From an uncultured Clostridia bacterium (GTDB lineage Bacteria; Bacillota; Clostridia; Christensenellales; UBA1242), in the NCBI GenBank assembly GCA_934772045.1, contig CAKVMH010000002.1, positions 124,001 to 188,000 on the forward strand: a stretch of 64,000 bases of DNA, read 5' to 3'. Shown piece after piece: positions 1 to 8,272 of this stretch. The notes beneath the pieces were generated by a model. The model was not told the DNA's origin. It ran no database searches and was given only the letters and a program-made list of their open reading frames with translations. How positions within the stretch are numbered: position 1 is the stretch's first letter; every line of letters starts with the position of its first letter. Both the position numbers and the translations under genes were made by a program.

Positions 1-1109
1 TCAAAACTGTTCCTGCAGACCCTAACAGCGGTTATTTCGGTCGTATCATGCGTTTGGCAGATAAATATAAAGCACTTGGCGTAAAAACTAATGCTGACAC
101 ACCAAAAGATGCTCAACGCGCACAAGAACTTGGCGCACAAGGCATCGGTTTGTGCCGTACTGAACACATGTTCTTCGACCCAGCGCGTATCGGTGCATTC
201 CGTGAAATGATTTGCGCAGATACAGTTGAAGAACGTGTGCATGCACTCAATAAAATCGAACCTATGCAACAAGCAGACTTTGAAGGCTTGATGGAAGCAC
301 TTAAAGGTCAACCTGTTACTATCCGTTTCTTGGATCCACCACTTCACGAATTTGTTCCAACCAGTGAAGAAGACATCAAAGAATTGGCACAAACACAAGG
401 CAAAACTGTTGCTCAAATCAAACAACTTATCGCCGATTTACACGAATTTAACCCAATGATGGGGCACCGTGGTTGCCGTTTGGCAGTTACTTACCCTGAA
501 ATTGCCGTTATGCAAACTAAGGCTGTAATTAAAGCTGCCATTGCTGTTCAAAATCGTCATCCAGACTGGAAAGTTGTTCCAGAAATTATGATTCCACTTG
601 TTGGCGAAATTAAGGAACTTCAATTTGTTAAACGCGTTGTTGTTGACACCGCAGACAAGGTTATTGCTGACGCAAAATCTAACCTTAAATACGAAGTTGG
701 CACAATGATTGAAATTCCACGCGCAGCATTAACTGCTGACGAAATTGCAAAAGATGCAGACTTCTTCTGCTTCGGCACTAACGACTTAACACAAATGACT
801 TTCGGTTTCAGCCGTGACGATGCTGGCAAGTTCTTGCCTTCATATTACGCAAACAAAATTTATGAAAGCGACCCATTTGCTCGCCTCGACACAAACGGTG
901 TTGGCAAACTTATGGAACTTTCAATTCAACTTGGCAAATCAACAAATCCAAAACTCCACACAGGCATTTGTGGTGAACATGGTGGCGACCCTTCAAGTAT
1001 TGAATTCTGCCACAAAATTGGCCTTGATTATGTAAGTTGCTCACCATACCGCGTTCCAATCGCAAGGCTCGCTGCCGCTCAAGCAAACATTAAGTTCCCA
1101 AGGAAATAG
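1..1109 (+). CDS. ppdK: Pyruvate, phosphate dikinase, C-terminal part (5' truncated by window)
   Basis: The reading frame is open from base 3 and the gene begins before the window. About 368 codons remain, covering the C-terminal PEP/pyruvate-binding TIM-barrel domain. Recognisable family motifs are GLCRTEHMFF, the FGTNDLTQMTFGFSRDD segment, and GICGEHGGDP, whose cysteine (about codon 323 of the visible part) is the catalytic acid/base. The C-terminal SCSPYRVPIARLAAAQA is typical of PPDK and distinguishes it from PEP synthase. PPDK interconverts pyruvate + ATP + Pi with PEP + AMP + PPi in the cytoplasm. In anaerobes it can work in glycolysis or gluconeogenesis. A terminator follows the stop. 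Confidence 0.97.
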   Translation, partial: KTVPADPNSGYFGRIMRLADKYKALGVKTNADTPKDAQRAQELGAQGIGLCRTEHMFFDPARIGAFREMICADTVEERVHALNKIEPMQQADFEGLMEALKGQPVTIRFLDPPLHEFVPTSEEDIKELAQTQGKTVAQIKQLIADLHEFNPMMGHRGCRLAVTYPEIAVMQTKAVIKAAIAVQNRHPDWKVVPEIMIPLVGEIKELQFVKRVVVDTADKVIADAKSNLKYEVGTMIEIPRAALTADEIAKDADFFCFGTNDLTQMTFGFSRDDAGKFLPSYYANKIYESDPFARLDTNGVGKLMELSIQLGKSTNPKLHTGICGEHGGDPSSIEFCHKIGLDYVSCSPYRVPIARLAAAQANIKFPRK

Positions 1110-1201
1110 TACATTATTTTGAGTATGTATTTGTCATTCTGAGCAAAAAACAATGTTTTGAAGCGAAAAATATTGTGCATAGCACTTTTAATGTAAAACA
1201 T

Positions 1202-1233
1202 AAAAAATCTCTCTTAACCGAGAGATTTTTTTA
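1202..1233 (+). terminator. Rho-independent terminator after ppdK
   Basis: A 12-bp inverted repeat (AAAAAATCTCTC / GAGAGATTTTTT) with a 6-nt loop ends in a T run. It lies 93 bases past the ppdK stop. Confidence 0.85.
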
Positions 1234-1266
1234 AACTATAATTAATCTATAAAGCTGTTGTTTTAA

Positions 1267-1296
1267 TTGACAAGTCAATAATTGCTAGGTTAATAT
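1267..1296 (+). promoter_or_regulatory. Probable sigma-A promoter of the lipoprotein gene
   Basis: TTGACA at 1267-1272 is followed after 18 bases by TAATAT at 1291-1296. It lies about 50 bases before the lipoprotein start. The -35 is perfect and the -10 is weaker. Confidence 0.55.
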
Positions 1297-1346
1297 AGTA
1301 ATATATTGTTTATAATTTTAACAATATTCAAAAAGAGGGGGAGAAA

Positions 1347-2306
1347 ATGAAAGGTAAAAAATTATTGTCGGTATTGGCAGTCGGTGCGCTTGTTGCGCCA
1401 TTGGCGCTTTGCTTTGCTGGTTGCAAAAAAAAGGATAAAAAGTTTGATATTAATGCTAAGGAAATTTATGCTGTGTCAGCAGTTTCAAGTGTAAATTATT
1501 TGATGAATTTAGAGCAAGATAGTGTAGGCACTAAAACTACAAATATCAAATATTCTAATTCGACAACATCGGCAACAGAAAGACCATTGGCTTTGTCTAA
1601 TTCTGATGTGGAGAGCATTAAAGACTGCTTGGAACTTTTTGATTCAGCAATTGCAAGTGGTAAAGTCAGCCAAACAACAGCAAAAAATAATAATCCTACC
1701 GATGAATTTGCAACATATACTTTTGTTATGACTATCAATTTGCCCGGGTTGAATGAAAGTTTTAAAATGTACTATAATGAAGTTGAAACGAAAACCAATC
1801 GTAAAATTGAGGACGAAAAAGAAGAGGTTGAAGTATCAACTACACTTGAAGGGGTTATGGCGGTTGGAGAAACACGTTTTGATATGACTGGTAAACGTGA
1901 ATTCGAGCAAGAAGGCAATGAAAAAGAATCTTCAATTGAGTTTACAACAAAAAGCAGAACAAATAGCCAAAACTATGTTGTGATTGAACAATCTGTTGAA
2001 GAAGAAAATGGAGAAACAGAACTTGAATATGAATATCAAGTTTACAATAACGGAACAAAAGTTTTGGATTTGGAAACAGAAATAGAATTTAAAAATGACA
2101 AAATAGAACTTGAATTTAAATTAAAGAATTTAACAAGTGGCATGTTGGAAAAAACATTGTATAAAATAACAAAAGGAAATGCGAAAGATGTATTCAATGT
2201 AAGTTACACTGTTAACAACACAACAGACACATTTGTTGCACAAAAAACAACAACAGGATACACATTTACTTATTCCAATCAGTTTAGTGAAGAAATTAAG
2301 TTTTAA
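1347..2306 (+). CDS. Predicted lipoprotein of unknown function
   Basis: 319 residues. The N-terminus is a type II signal peptide: KGKK, a hydrophobic stretch, then FAGC with the lipidation cysteine at residue 26, followed by a run of lysines and aspartates. The protein should therefore be anchored to the outer face of the membrane. The mature part is rich in Glu, Lys, Thr and Asn, with no motif I recognise. The middle (about 135-240) is strongly charged and probably beta-rich. A very strong ribosome site (GAGGGGGAG) precedes the ATG. The gene has its own promoter and terminator, so it is monocistronic. No enzymatic role can be assigned. Confidence 0.85.
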   Translation: MKGKKLLSVLAVGALVAPLALCFAGCKKKDKKFDINAKEIYAVSAVSSVNYLMNLEQDSVGTKTTNIKYSNSTTSATERPLALSNSDVESIKDCLELFDSAIASGKVSQTTAKNNNPTDEFATYTFVMTINLPGLNESFKMYYNEVETKTNRKIEDEKEEVEVSTTLEGVMAVGETRFDMTGKREFEQEGNEKESSIEFTTKSRTNSQNYVVIEQSVEEENGETELEYEYQVYNNGTKVLDLETEIEFKNDKIELEFKLKNLTSGMLEKTLYKITKGNAKDVFNVSYTVNNTTDTFVAQKTTTGYTFTYSNQFSEEIKF

Positions 2307-2329
2307 TTTATTTAAAGTTTAGTTAAAAG

Positions 2330-2357
2330 AAATCTCTCAGTTAAGAGAGATTTTTTT
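2330..2357 (+). terminator. Rho-independent terminator after the lipoprotein gene
   Basis: AAATCTCTC / GAGAGATTT stem with a 6-nt loop and a run of seven Ts, 23 bases after the stop. Confidence 0.85.
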
Positions 2358-2390
2358 GTAATGTTAAATTTATTTGACCTCTAGGGAGAT

Positions 2391-2436
2391 AAAAAACACA
2401 AGTTGTATGAGCTTGTGTTTTCGAGTGGTCCCGAAG
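2391..2436 (-). pseudogene. tRNA-Leu 3' remnant with its own terminator copy
   Basis: On the minus strand, bases 2436-2426 read CTTCGGGACCA, identical to the acceptor 3' strand, discriminator and CCA of the intact tRNA-Leu at 2590-2675. They are followed by CGAAAACACAAG and a hairpin ending in six Ts. The block GTGTTTTCGAGTGGTCCCGAAGG is shared with the region next to the intact gene. The rest of the tRNA body is missing, so this looks like the surviving tail of a lost second copy. Confidence 0.6.
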
Positions 2437-2555
2437 GCGAGTAGCGTTAAAAAAGTTGCCACAATTGGCAAGTTTTAGCGTGACGAGTGCGAATGTTTAC
2501 ATGAGCTGGACTCGGTCGAACTTGTTTGACCCCGACCGAAACGTATTAAAAGAAT

Positions 2556-2586
2556 AAAAACACAAGTTTATACAACTTGTGTTTTC
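2556..2586 (-). terminator. Terminator of the minus-strand tRNA-Leu
   Basis: Read on the minus strand: AAAACACAAGTT, a short loop, AACTTGTGTTTTT. It starts a few bases after the CCA end of tRNA-Leu. Confidence 0.8.
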
Positions 2587-2589
2587 GAG

Positions 2590-2675
2590 TGGTCCCGAAG
2601 GTCGGGGTCGAACCGACATGATATTGCTATCGCAAGATTTTGAGTCTTGTGCGTCTGCCATTTCGCCACTTCGGG
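2590..2675 (-). tRNA. tRNA-Leu (anticodon CAA)
   Basis: The reverse strand folds into a class II tRNA. The acceptor is CCCGAAG (2675-2669) with CTTCGGG (2600-2594), and the D-region reads TGGCGAAATGGCAGACGC. The anticodon stem CAAGA/TCTTG has loop CTCAAAA, which gives CAA (reads UUG). There is a long variable arm, and a T arm GTCGG TTCGACC CCGAC. The discriminator is A and CCA is encoded (2590-2592). Confidence 0.95.
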
Positions 2676-2841
2676 ATAGGTAATTAAGATGTACGATGAA
2701 TTAACTAATTGACCAGTGTTTCAGCACAAGACAATTAGGGTTCCCACCGCAACAAGTTGCGGAAGGGATAAGGAACAACCAAACAAAGGTTGAGATTGCG
2801 AACTTGCAGAGCAATCGCACAATAAGTGCAGGTTGTGACGC

Positions 2842-2888
2842 GCGTCTGCCATTTCGCGATTGGGCGAAGGATTTTTCGCCACTTCGGG
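2842..2888 (-). pseudogene. tRNA-Leu 5'-half remnant, disrupted
   Basis: The minus strand carries the tRNA-Leu 5' end again (CCCGAAGTGGCGAAA, 2888-2874) and the AAATGGCAGACGC block (2854-2842). About 20 foreign bases lie between them in the D-arm. No anticodon or T arm follows at the correct distance, so it cannot make a normal tRNA. It is probably debris of a tandem duplication. Confidence 0.55.
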
Positions 2889-2943
2889 TTATATCATTAA
2901 GATGTTCGAAGTGACGAAGGAATTTTCGTCACTTCTAAACATT

Positions 2944-3018
2944 TGGAGGCACCAACCAGATTTGAACTGGTGAGTGAAGGTTTTGCAGACCTTTGCCTTA
3001 CCACTTGGCGATGGTGCC
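2944..3018 (-). tRNA. tRNA-Cys (anticodon GCA)
   Basis: The reverse strand gives acceptor GGCACCA (3018-3012) with TGGTGCC, then D arm TCGCCAAGTGGTAAGGCA. The anticodon stem AAGGT/ACCTT has loop CTGCAAA, so the anticodon is GCA. The T arm ACCAG TTCAAAT CTGGT follows, then discriminator T and an encoded CCA (2944-2946). About 10 bases downstream on its strand is an 11-bp hairpin (2908-2935) without a T tract. Confidence 0.96.
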
Positions 3019-3190
3019 TTATAGTTATTGTGTGCAATGTGTGCTTAAAACTCTATTAGTATATATGAAAAATAAAAAAAATGCAACACTTTTTGTTAAA
3101 CTTTTCAAAATTCATTAATTTGTCTTATTGTGTTAGTGTTTTCAATTTTGTTTGAAAAGTAAGAAAAAGTTTACTATTAGTTGGTTTTGC

Positions 3191-3219
3191 TTGACCTAGG
3201 TGTAATATTAAATTAATAT
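3191..3219 (+). promoter_or_regulatory. Promoter of the AbrB/ABC operon
   Basis: TTGACC (3191-3196), 17 bases, TAATAT (3214-3219). It lies 42 bases before the AbrB-like gene. Confidence 0.6.
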
Positions 3220-3261
3220 AGTTATATAAAATATAGGAAGAGATTTTTTAAGGAGTGGTTT

Positions 3262-3483
3262 ATGGCAGGTAAAAATCCAAAGCAGGACAAATTTTTATGG
3301 ACTGTTAAAGTGAGCGAAAAGGGGCAGATAGTGATCCCCAAGCAGGCGCGTGAAGAGTTTGACATAAAAGAAGGCGACACACTTTTGTTGCTCGGTGATA
3401 AGCAAAAGGGTATAGCAATCGCAAAATATGATGATTATTTAAAGTTTGCGGAAGCAATTTTTAAAGCAAACAAGGGGGAGTAG
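3262..3483 (+). CDS. AbrB/SpoVT-type transcription regulator
   Basis: 73 residues with one swapped-hairpin AbrB domain: KVSEKGQIVIPKQAREEFDIKEGDTLLLLGD (about 16-46) is the family core, including the Ix(I/V)P(K)xxR motif. Such proteins dimerise and bind AT-rich DNA. It is the first gene of an operon, with its stop directly abutting the ATG of the ABC ATPase at 3484. AbrB-like genes commonly sit in front of ABC transporter pairs in Clostridia, so it probably controls its own operon (inference). The ribosome site is AAGGAG. Confidence 0.9.
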   Translation: MAGKNPKQDKFLWTVKVSEKGQIVIPKQAREEFDIKEGDTLLLLGDKQKGIAIAKYDDYLKFAEAIFKANKGE

Positions 3484-4200
3484 ATGTTAGAAATAAAGAA
3501 TTTAACCAAAAAATACGGCGATAAAGTTGCGGTAGATAGTTTGAGTTTGACCGTTGAAACTGGGCAAATTTGTGCATTCATTGGTCATAATGGGGCGGGT
3601 AAAACAACAACGTTAAAAGCGATTGCAGGTATATTGAATTTTGAACAAGGCGAAATTAAAATTGACGGCATTGATGTTAAATCTAACCCTATGGAAGCAA
3701 AGCGCATTTTGGCATATTTGCCGGATAACCCTGACTTGTATGACTATTTGACTGGCATTGAATATTTGAATTTTATAGCCAACATTTTTAAGTTGTCAGC
3801 AGAAGAACGCAAGCAAAAAATTGAGCAGTACGCAAAACGAATAGGCATATATGAAGTCTTACAGAATCAAATTTCGTCATACAGCCACGGCATGAAGCAA
3901 AAATTGGCACTTGTGTCTGCGCTGATTCACAGTCCGCGCCTTTTGCTGTTAGATGAACCATTTGTTGGCCTTGACCCAATCAGTAGCCATGAAACGAAGT
4001 TGATTATGCAGGAAATGGCAAAAGCAGGGGCAACCATATTTTATTCTACGCATGTGCTAGATGTTGCGGAAAAAATTTGCGATCAAGTTGCAATAATCAA
4101 GCAAGGAAAACTGGTTGTGTTTGGCAAAATGGAAGAAGTGAAAGGCTTGCAAAGCCTTGAAAACGTGTTCTTGGAGTTGGAAAATGACAAACACGATTAA
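3484..4200 (+). CDS. ABC transporter ATP-binding protein (ABC-2 type)
   Basis: 238 residues. Walker A GHNGAGKTT (34-42), signature SYSHGMKQK (132-140), Walker B LLLLDEP (153-159) and the switch STH. This is the CcmA/EcsA-like branch that pairs with large ABC-2 permeases. It begins immediately after the AbrB stop, so translation is coupled. The last 17 bases overlap the permease start at 4184. It would energise export or another membrane process by the next gene product. The substrate cannot be told from the sequence. Confidence 0.95.
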   Translation: MLEIKNLTKKYGDKVAVDSLSLTVETGQICAFIGHNGAGKTTTLKAIAGILNFEQGEIKIDGIDVKSNPMEAKRILAYLPDNPDLYDYLTGIEYLNFIANIFKLSAEERKQKIEQYAKRIGIYEVLQNQISSYSHGMKQKLALVSALIHSPRLLLLDEPFVGLDPISSHETKLIMQEMAKAGATIFYSTHVLDVAEKICDQVAIIKQGKLVVFGKMEEVKGLQSLENVFLELENDKHD

Positions 4201-5773
4201 CTTAACAAAAATTTACATCAAGGAAACATTAAGCCGAACATTTAACCTAAAAGGCAAAAGGAAATTTAGTGCAACCGCACTAATAATTGCGTCATTGTTC
4301 CTGCTTATTGCATTAAGTATGGGCTATAATTTATACCTTATGGCAAAATCAATGAATATGTTTGGTTTTGCAAAAAACATCATTTTGGTTGGTGGTGTTT
4401 TTAGCGCATTTATGGTGCTTATGATAACCATAACGGATACTCAAAGCTATTTTTATAAAACAAAGGACTTTGAAATGCTTTCAAGCCTTCCACTCAAACA
4501 AAGCCAAATTGTAATCGCAAAAATTTTAAGTTCTTACATAATAACCACAATCTATTCGGCAATGATTTTGCTTCCAACTTTTGTTGTTTATTTCATATTT
4601 TGTAAAATTACCATTGCAAATGTAATTTTCGCCTTACTCGCCTTAATTTTGGCACCTGCATTTAGCCAACTTTTGTGCAGTATATTTGCATGGTTGATTA
4701 ATGCAATATCGTCTAAAATGAAAAATAAAATGCTTATGCGAAGCATTTTAAGCGTGCTTTTTGCAATAGGCATCACAGTTGTTATTTACTTTGCAAACAG
4801 CGATACAATGACTGCCATGCTTTCAATTGAAACACCAGTTTGGTTTAAAATTGTGTTTCCGTATGTTCATTTTTTGCAAAAGGCGATGTTTGAAAATTCC
4901 ATTTTGCAATTTTTAGCATTTGTTGGTGTTTGTGTGTTGTATATGTTGGCAACAGTTGGCATAATTATGCTGGGGTACAACCGCATAAACAAAAATTTGC
5001 TTATCACAACAAACAGGAAACCCGCAAAACACAAGCCGATAACATACAAACAAAAAAGTGTCGTTTCAACACTTTTAGGGCGAGAAGCGCGAGGTTTTGT
5101 TATGAGCCCAACTTACCTTATGAATGGTATTATGGGGCCATTGCTTGCCATTGTCTTGTCGTTCATGTTGTATGGCATATTTAAAACTGTGCCTAGCGAG
5201 CCAATCGTTACAAAAATATTCGTTGCGTTGGAAGTGTTTACGATTCCACTTTGCATTGGCATTGCACCAACAACATCGGTTTCAATTTCAATGGAAGGTA
5301 CAAAGTTTTTAAATTTAAAAAGTATGCCAGTGAAGTTTAAAGACATCGCAATAAGCAAAATTCTTTTCAACATTCTTTTAAATTTGCCATGCTTACTGAT
5401 TGGTGAAATTGGTTTTTGCTTGCTTTTAAAACCTGGTTTCTTGGTAAGCATGATGATAATTGTGTTCAGTGTTGTTTACCTTGTGATGTGCTCAATTTTG
5501 GGTTTGGTGATGAATTTAAAATTCCCAAAACTTAACTGGACAAATGAAGCGCAAGCGTCAAAACAAGGCGTAAGTTTGCTTATAACAATGTTTATTGACA
5601 TGTTTATATGCGTGCTTCCTATGGTGCTTTACTTTGCATTGCTTAATAAATTCGCAAACCTTAGCATGTTGTTGTTCATTGCAGTATCATTAATTCCAGT
5701 TGTTGTTGTGCTTGCAATTGCATTAACTTTGTTGTTCACAAAGGGCAAAGAAATGTATCAAAAAATTAATTAA
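4184..5773 (+). CDS. ABC-2 type permease, large membrane subunit
   Basis: 529 residues from the ATG at 4184, chosen because GGAG sits just upstream (about 4173). The frame is open further up, but those codons overlap the ATPase. There are about a dozen hydrophobic segments, including two clusters near the N-terminus (residues 30-180) and a run at the C-terminus, with a charged cytoplasmic loop around 280-310. The size and pattern resemble the putative ABC exporter permeases found next to EcsA-like ATPases. It forms the membrane half of the transporter. The substrate is unknown. A terminator follows. Confidence 0.85.
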   Translation: MTNTINLTKIYIKETLSRTFNLKGKRKFSATALIIASLFLLIALSMGYNLYLMAKSMNMFGFAKNIILVGGVFSAFMVLMITITDTQSYFYKTKDFEMLSSLPLKQSQIVIAKILSSYIITTIYSAMILLPTFVVYFIFCKITIANVIFALLALILAPAFSQLLCSIFAWLINAISSKMKNKMLMRSILSVLFAIGITVVIYFANSDTMTAMLSIETPVWFKIVFPYVHFLQKAMFENSILQFLAFVGVCVLYMLATVGIIMLGYNRINKNLLITTNRKPAKHKPITYKQKSVVSTLLGREARGFVMSPTYLMNGIMGPLLAIVLSFMLYGIFKTVPSEPIVTKIFVALEVFTIPLCIGIAPTTSVSISMEGTKFLNLKSMPVKFKDIAISKILFNILLNLPCLLIGEIGFCLLLKPGFLVSMMIIVFSVVYLVMCSILGLVMNLKFPKLNWTNEAQASKQGVSLLITMFIDMFICVLPMVLYFALLNKFANLSMLLFIAVSLIPVVVVLAIALTLLFTKGKEMYQKIN

Positions 5774-5846
5774 TAAACTTCTTTACTGTGTTATTTATAA
5801 TTTATTAGCCACAAAAATAGGGCGGAAAAACAAAATAAATTTCACA

Positions 5847-5875
5847 AAAAAATGGCTTAATCTAAGCCATTTTTC
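5847..5875 (+). terminator. Terminator of the ABC operon
   Basis: AAAAATGGCTTA / TAAGCCATTTTT with a 3-nt loop and a T-rich end. Confidence 0.85.
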
Positions 5876-5880
5876 ATTGT

Positions 5881-6036
5881 GAATACAACAAACCGAATTT
5901 ACGAGCAAAGGCGAAGGAAATCGGTTTATTCTGAATACAACAAACCGATTTTACAAGTGTGAGCGAAGAAAATTGGTTTATTTTGGATACAACAACCATA
6001 TTTATGGGCGAGAGCAAAATAAATTGGTTTGTTTTT
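5881..6036. repeat. Three tandem copies of a palindromic REP-like element
   Basis: Three units of about 52 bases start at 5881, 5933 and 5985. Each begins GA(A)TACAACAAACC and ends in (A)AAATYGGTTTRTT, so each can fold as AAACCGATTT / AAATCGGTTT around a GCGAAG-type centre. The third unit is more diverged and touches the stop codon of the minus-strand gene at 6035. Related copies lie at 13584-13632 (inverted) and 36208-36275. Confidence 0.75.
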
Positions 6037-6742
6037 ACATATTGCTGTCGCGTGTGAAGCATTCTTCCAAAGAAAAATATGCGTTTCTTGCGCGTTTATT
6101 GTAGCGTGAAAAGTAGTCAAGCGCAATCATAAGTGAAAATACCAACTTTTTGTCGTTCTGTTCACTGGCGAGATATAACGAATTTAAAAGCATCAAAAAC
6201 TCTTCTTTCTCATTAATTTTCAATTTAAAACTATCAACATTGTCAACTATGTGGCGAATTGTTGCCATAATTTTGTTGTAATAATTTGTTTGATAGTCAT
6301 TTGAATTTACAATTATGTGTCGTTTAGAGTAAAGTGAATTTAAAGCGTTTTTAAAAGGTAAAATCACACTTTCAGCAAACAATTTAAATTCTTGCCCAAC
6401 AGCGTCGTCAGCCCTATAAAACTTTGTTAAAAAGTTGTAAAAATCAATTTCTTTTGTATTGAAACGATAAAGCAAACTGTAAACAAATGCAATAATTTCC
6501 TTTTCATCAGTTGGCATAACAAGGGTGTAGGTTTCGTCACCATTGTCTATAATGCTTGCCTTAAAAAATTCAACAAAATCAAATTTGTTTAAAGTTGAAG
6601 CAACTAAGTTTTTCACCTTTTCATCGGCGTCAATTAATTTTAAAATAGATGCAATTTTAATGTCAGCCAAAATATATTTACCAGAAACAAACTCGTCACA
6701 AGCGGTGTTAAGGTTTGTTAATTCATACACATTTTCGTTCAT
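6035..6742 (-). CDS. Hypothetical protein, 235 residues
   Basis: No family recognised. It is a soluble, mostly helical sequence with many Phe, Tyr, Asn and Lys residues, and no signal peptide or membrane segment. The start is well supported: GAGGGG lies 5 bases before the ATG, and a good promoter (TTGCAT, 17, TATACT on the minus strand) is just upstream. The stop lies inside the last unit of the REP-like array, which may provide the 3' end of the mRNA. It is transcribed toward the ABC operon and alone on this strand. Confidence 0.75.
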   Translation of the reverse strand: MNENVYELTNLNTACDEFVSGKYILADIKIASILKLIDADEKVKNLVASTLNKFDFVEFFKASIIDNGDETYTLVMPTDEKEIIAFVYSLLYRFNTKEIDFYNFLTKFYRADDAVGQEFKLFAESVILPFKNALNSLYSKRHIIVNSNDYQTNYYNKIMATIRHIVDNVDSFKLKINEKEEFLMLLNSLYLASEQNDKKLVFSLMIALDYFSRYNKRARNAYFSLEECFTRDSNM

Positions 6743-6765
6743 AAACCCCTCTAATTTCTAAAAAT

Positions 6766-6794
6766 AGTATACCATTCAACAAAAATCTATGCAA
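6766..6794 (-). promoter_or_regulatory. Promoter of the 235-residue hypothetical gene
   Basis: Minus strand: TTGCAT (6794-6789), 17 bases, TATACT (6771-6766), about 24 bases before the ATG. The 290-base divergent gap to 7033 holds this and the next promoter. I see nothing else in it. Confidence 0.65.
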
Positions 6795-6940
6795 CAAAAT
6801 AAACAAATTTCTTAATGTGGCATTAAATTAGATTTCACATTGGTTTATTGTGGCCTTTAAATTACTACACAACAAATTAAAACTTTAGATTTTTATTTTA
6901 AATATAGTTTAGCATAAAAGCAGAATAGCCGTTTAAAAAG

Positions 6941-6969
6941 TTGTAATTTAATGTAAGATATTGTATAAT
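6941..6969 (+). promoter_or_regulatory. Promoter of the DUF4364 gene
   Basis: TTGTAA (6941-6946), 17 bases, perfect TATAAT (6964-6969). The start codon is 63 bases downstream. Confidence 0.65.
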
Positions 6970-7032
6970 GTAGTCGAAAAGCAAACAAAACCTTTTGCTT
7001 AAACTTACGCAACTAATTTTAAAGGGGAAGAT

Positions 7033-7569
7033 ATGGATTTCGTACCAGACAATACGGTTAACAAATTAATTTTACTTTATGTTTTAGATAAAATGGAAAT
7101 TCCGTTGACAGAAAACTCAATTTTGGAAATTTGTTCAAGCCAAAACAATTGGGTGAATTGGATGGATTGTAAAGACCTGTTGGGGCAACTTATCACATCA
7201 AAGTTTATTTACAAACCTAACACGGAGAATGATGAAAGTAGGTATAACATAACTGTTGCAGGGCGTGAGTGTTTGGCACAATTTTACACACGTATTCCTG
7301 CCAGTTTGCGTTCCCAAATCGATAAATTTGCAGACGAAAACAAATTGCAATTTAAACGCAACCAGGAATATATTGCAAAATGCTATAAGAATGAAGACGG
7401 AAGTTATACAGTTGATTTAAAAATATTGGAACCTTTAACCACTGAATCAATATTTTCACTTTCAATTAAGTCGGACACTCGCCACAATGCAACAACAGCA
7501 TGCAAGCGCTGGCGTGAATTGGCAGCCAATGTTTATGAGTATGTTTACAGCAAAATTATAGACAATTAA
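7033..7569 (+). CDS. DUF4364 family protein
   Basis: 178 residues. The N-terminal 75 residues look like a winged-helix domain (NKLILLYVLDKMEIPLTENSI through ITVAGRECL), followed by an alpha/beta tail with NATTACKRWRELAANVYEYV. This arrangement matches DUF4364, a family found across Clostridia and thought to be DNA-binding. The function is not established. The gene has its own promoter and terminator, and AAAGGGGAAG before the ATG is a strong ribosome site. Confidence 0.85.
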   Translation: MDFVPDNTVNKLILLYVLDKMEIPLTENSILEICSSQNNWVNWMDCKDLLGQLITSKFIYKPNTENDESRYNITVAGRECLAQFYTRIPASLRSQIDKFADENKLQFKRNQEYIAKCYKNEDGSYTVDLKILEPLTTESIFSLSIKSDTRHNATTACKRWRELAANVYEYVYSKIIDN

Positions 7570-7644
7570 TTTTAATTATTTTCATTTTAGAATAACAAGC
7601 AATCTTTAATAAATGTTATTTTATTGATATTAATCATAAAAAAT

Positions 7645-7676
7645 AAGGAACATTACATTTTGTAAGGTTCCTTTTT
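7645..7676 (+). terminator. Terminator after the DUF4364 gene
   Basis: AAGGAAC / GTTCCTT stem, extended inside by TTACA / TGTAA, then five Ts. Confidence 0.8.
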
Positions 7677-7720
7677 GGTCAAATCATTAAATCAAAATAG
7701 GGTGGTTTAACAAATTAAAA

Positions 7721-8266
7721 TTAATAATAAATGCTGTTGCAACGATATACATTTTCAGAAATGTAAATTTCATTTTTAATATGGTAAGCACTGTTGAAAC
7801 ACCAAACTGTAAAGGTGAAAATCATAGGTAGATAAAATGAAACTGAACTATAATAAACCAACTGCAACAGGGAATAAGTTGCACTTGCAACCAATAAAAG
7901 CAAAGCAAGCACAGCAAAGATGTTTGTAATGAAACGATAAAGCATGATAAAACCATGTTTGTCAACATTAAAAGCGAAAGTTACACGCTTAATAGATTTA
8001 CCTTTGCGCTTAAGTGTAGACAAAGTTTGTAAATCATTCATCGCATAAACAATTGAAACAAAGCCAAACATGACGCTAAAAAACAAAACTAAGCAACAAA
8101 TGGCAACCATTAAATTAGAAACATCTTTCCAAGTGAAAGCAACAACTAACTGCCAAACAAATGCAACAATAAATAAAACGGCAAAAATCATTCTCAGCCA
8201 AACATCTTTTTTAATTGTTGGCACATCTTTTGACATATATTCAACATTACGTGCTTTTGAATTCAT
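7721..8266 (-). CDS. Hypothetical membrane protein with four predicted helices
   Basis: 181 residues. Hydrophobic segments lie at about 26-45, 51-75, 109-132 and 138-158, with a basic loop (LKRKGKSIKR, about 85-94) between the second and third. No family recognised. There is no Shine-Dalgarno sequence before either candidate ATG (8266 or 8236). An excellent promoter (TTGACA, 17, TACAAT) ends only six bases before the ATG at 8266, which suggests a leaderless mRNA starting at or next to that codon. Confidence 0.75.
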   Translation of the reverse strand: MNSKARNVEYMSKDVPTIKKDVWLRMIFAVLFIVAFVWQLVVAFTWKDVSNLMVAICCLVLFFSVMFGFVSIVYAMNDLQTLSTLKRKGKSIKRVTFAFNVDKHGFIMLYRFITNIFAVLALLLLVASATYSLLQLVYYSSVSFYLPMIFTFTVWCFNSAYHIKNEIYISENVYRCNSIYY

Positions 8267-8272
8267 ACCTAT

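Noticed and set aside
5874..6126. Short open frames across the REP-like array
   Set aside because: They arise from repeat units being read in frame, have no ribosome sites, and two overlap each other in different frames.
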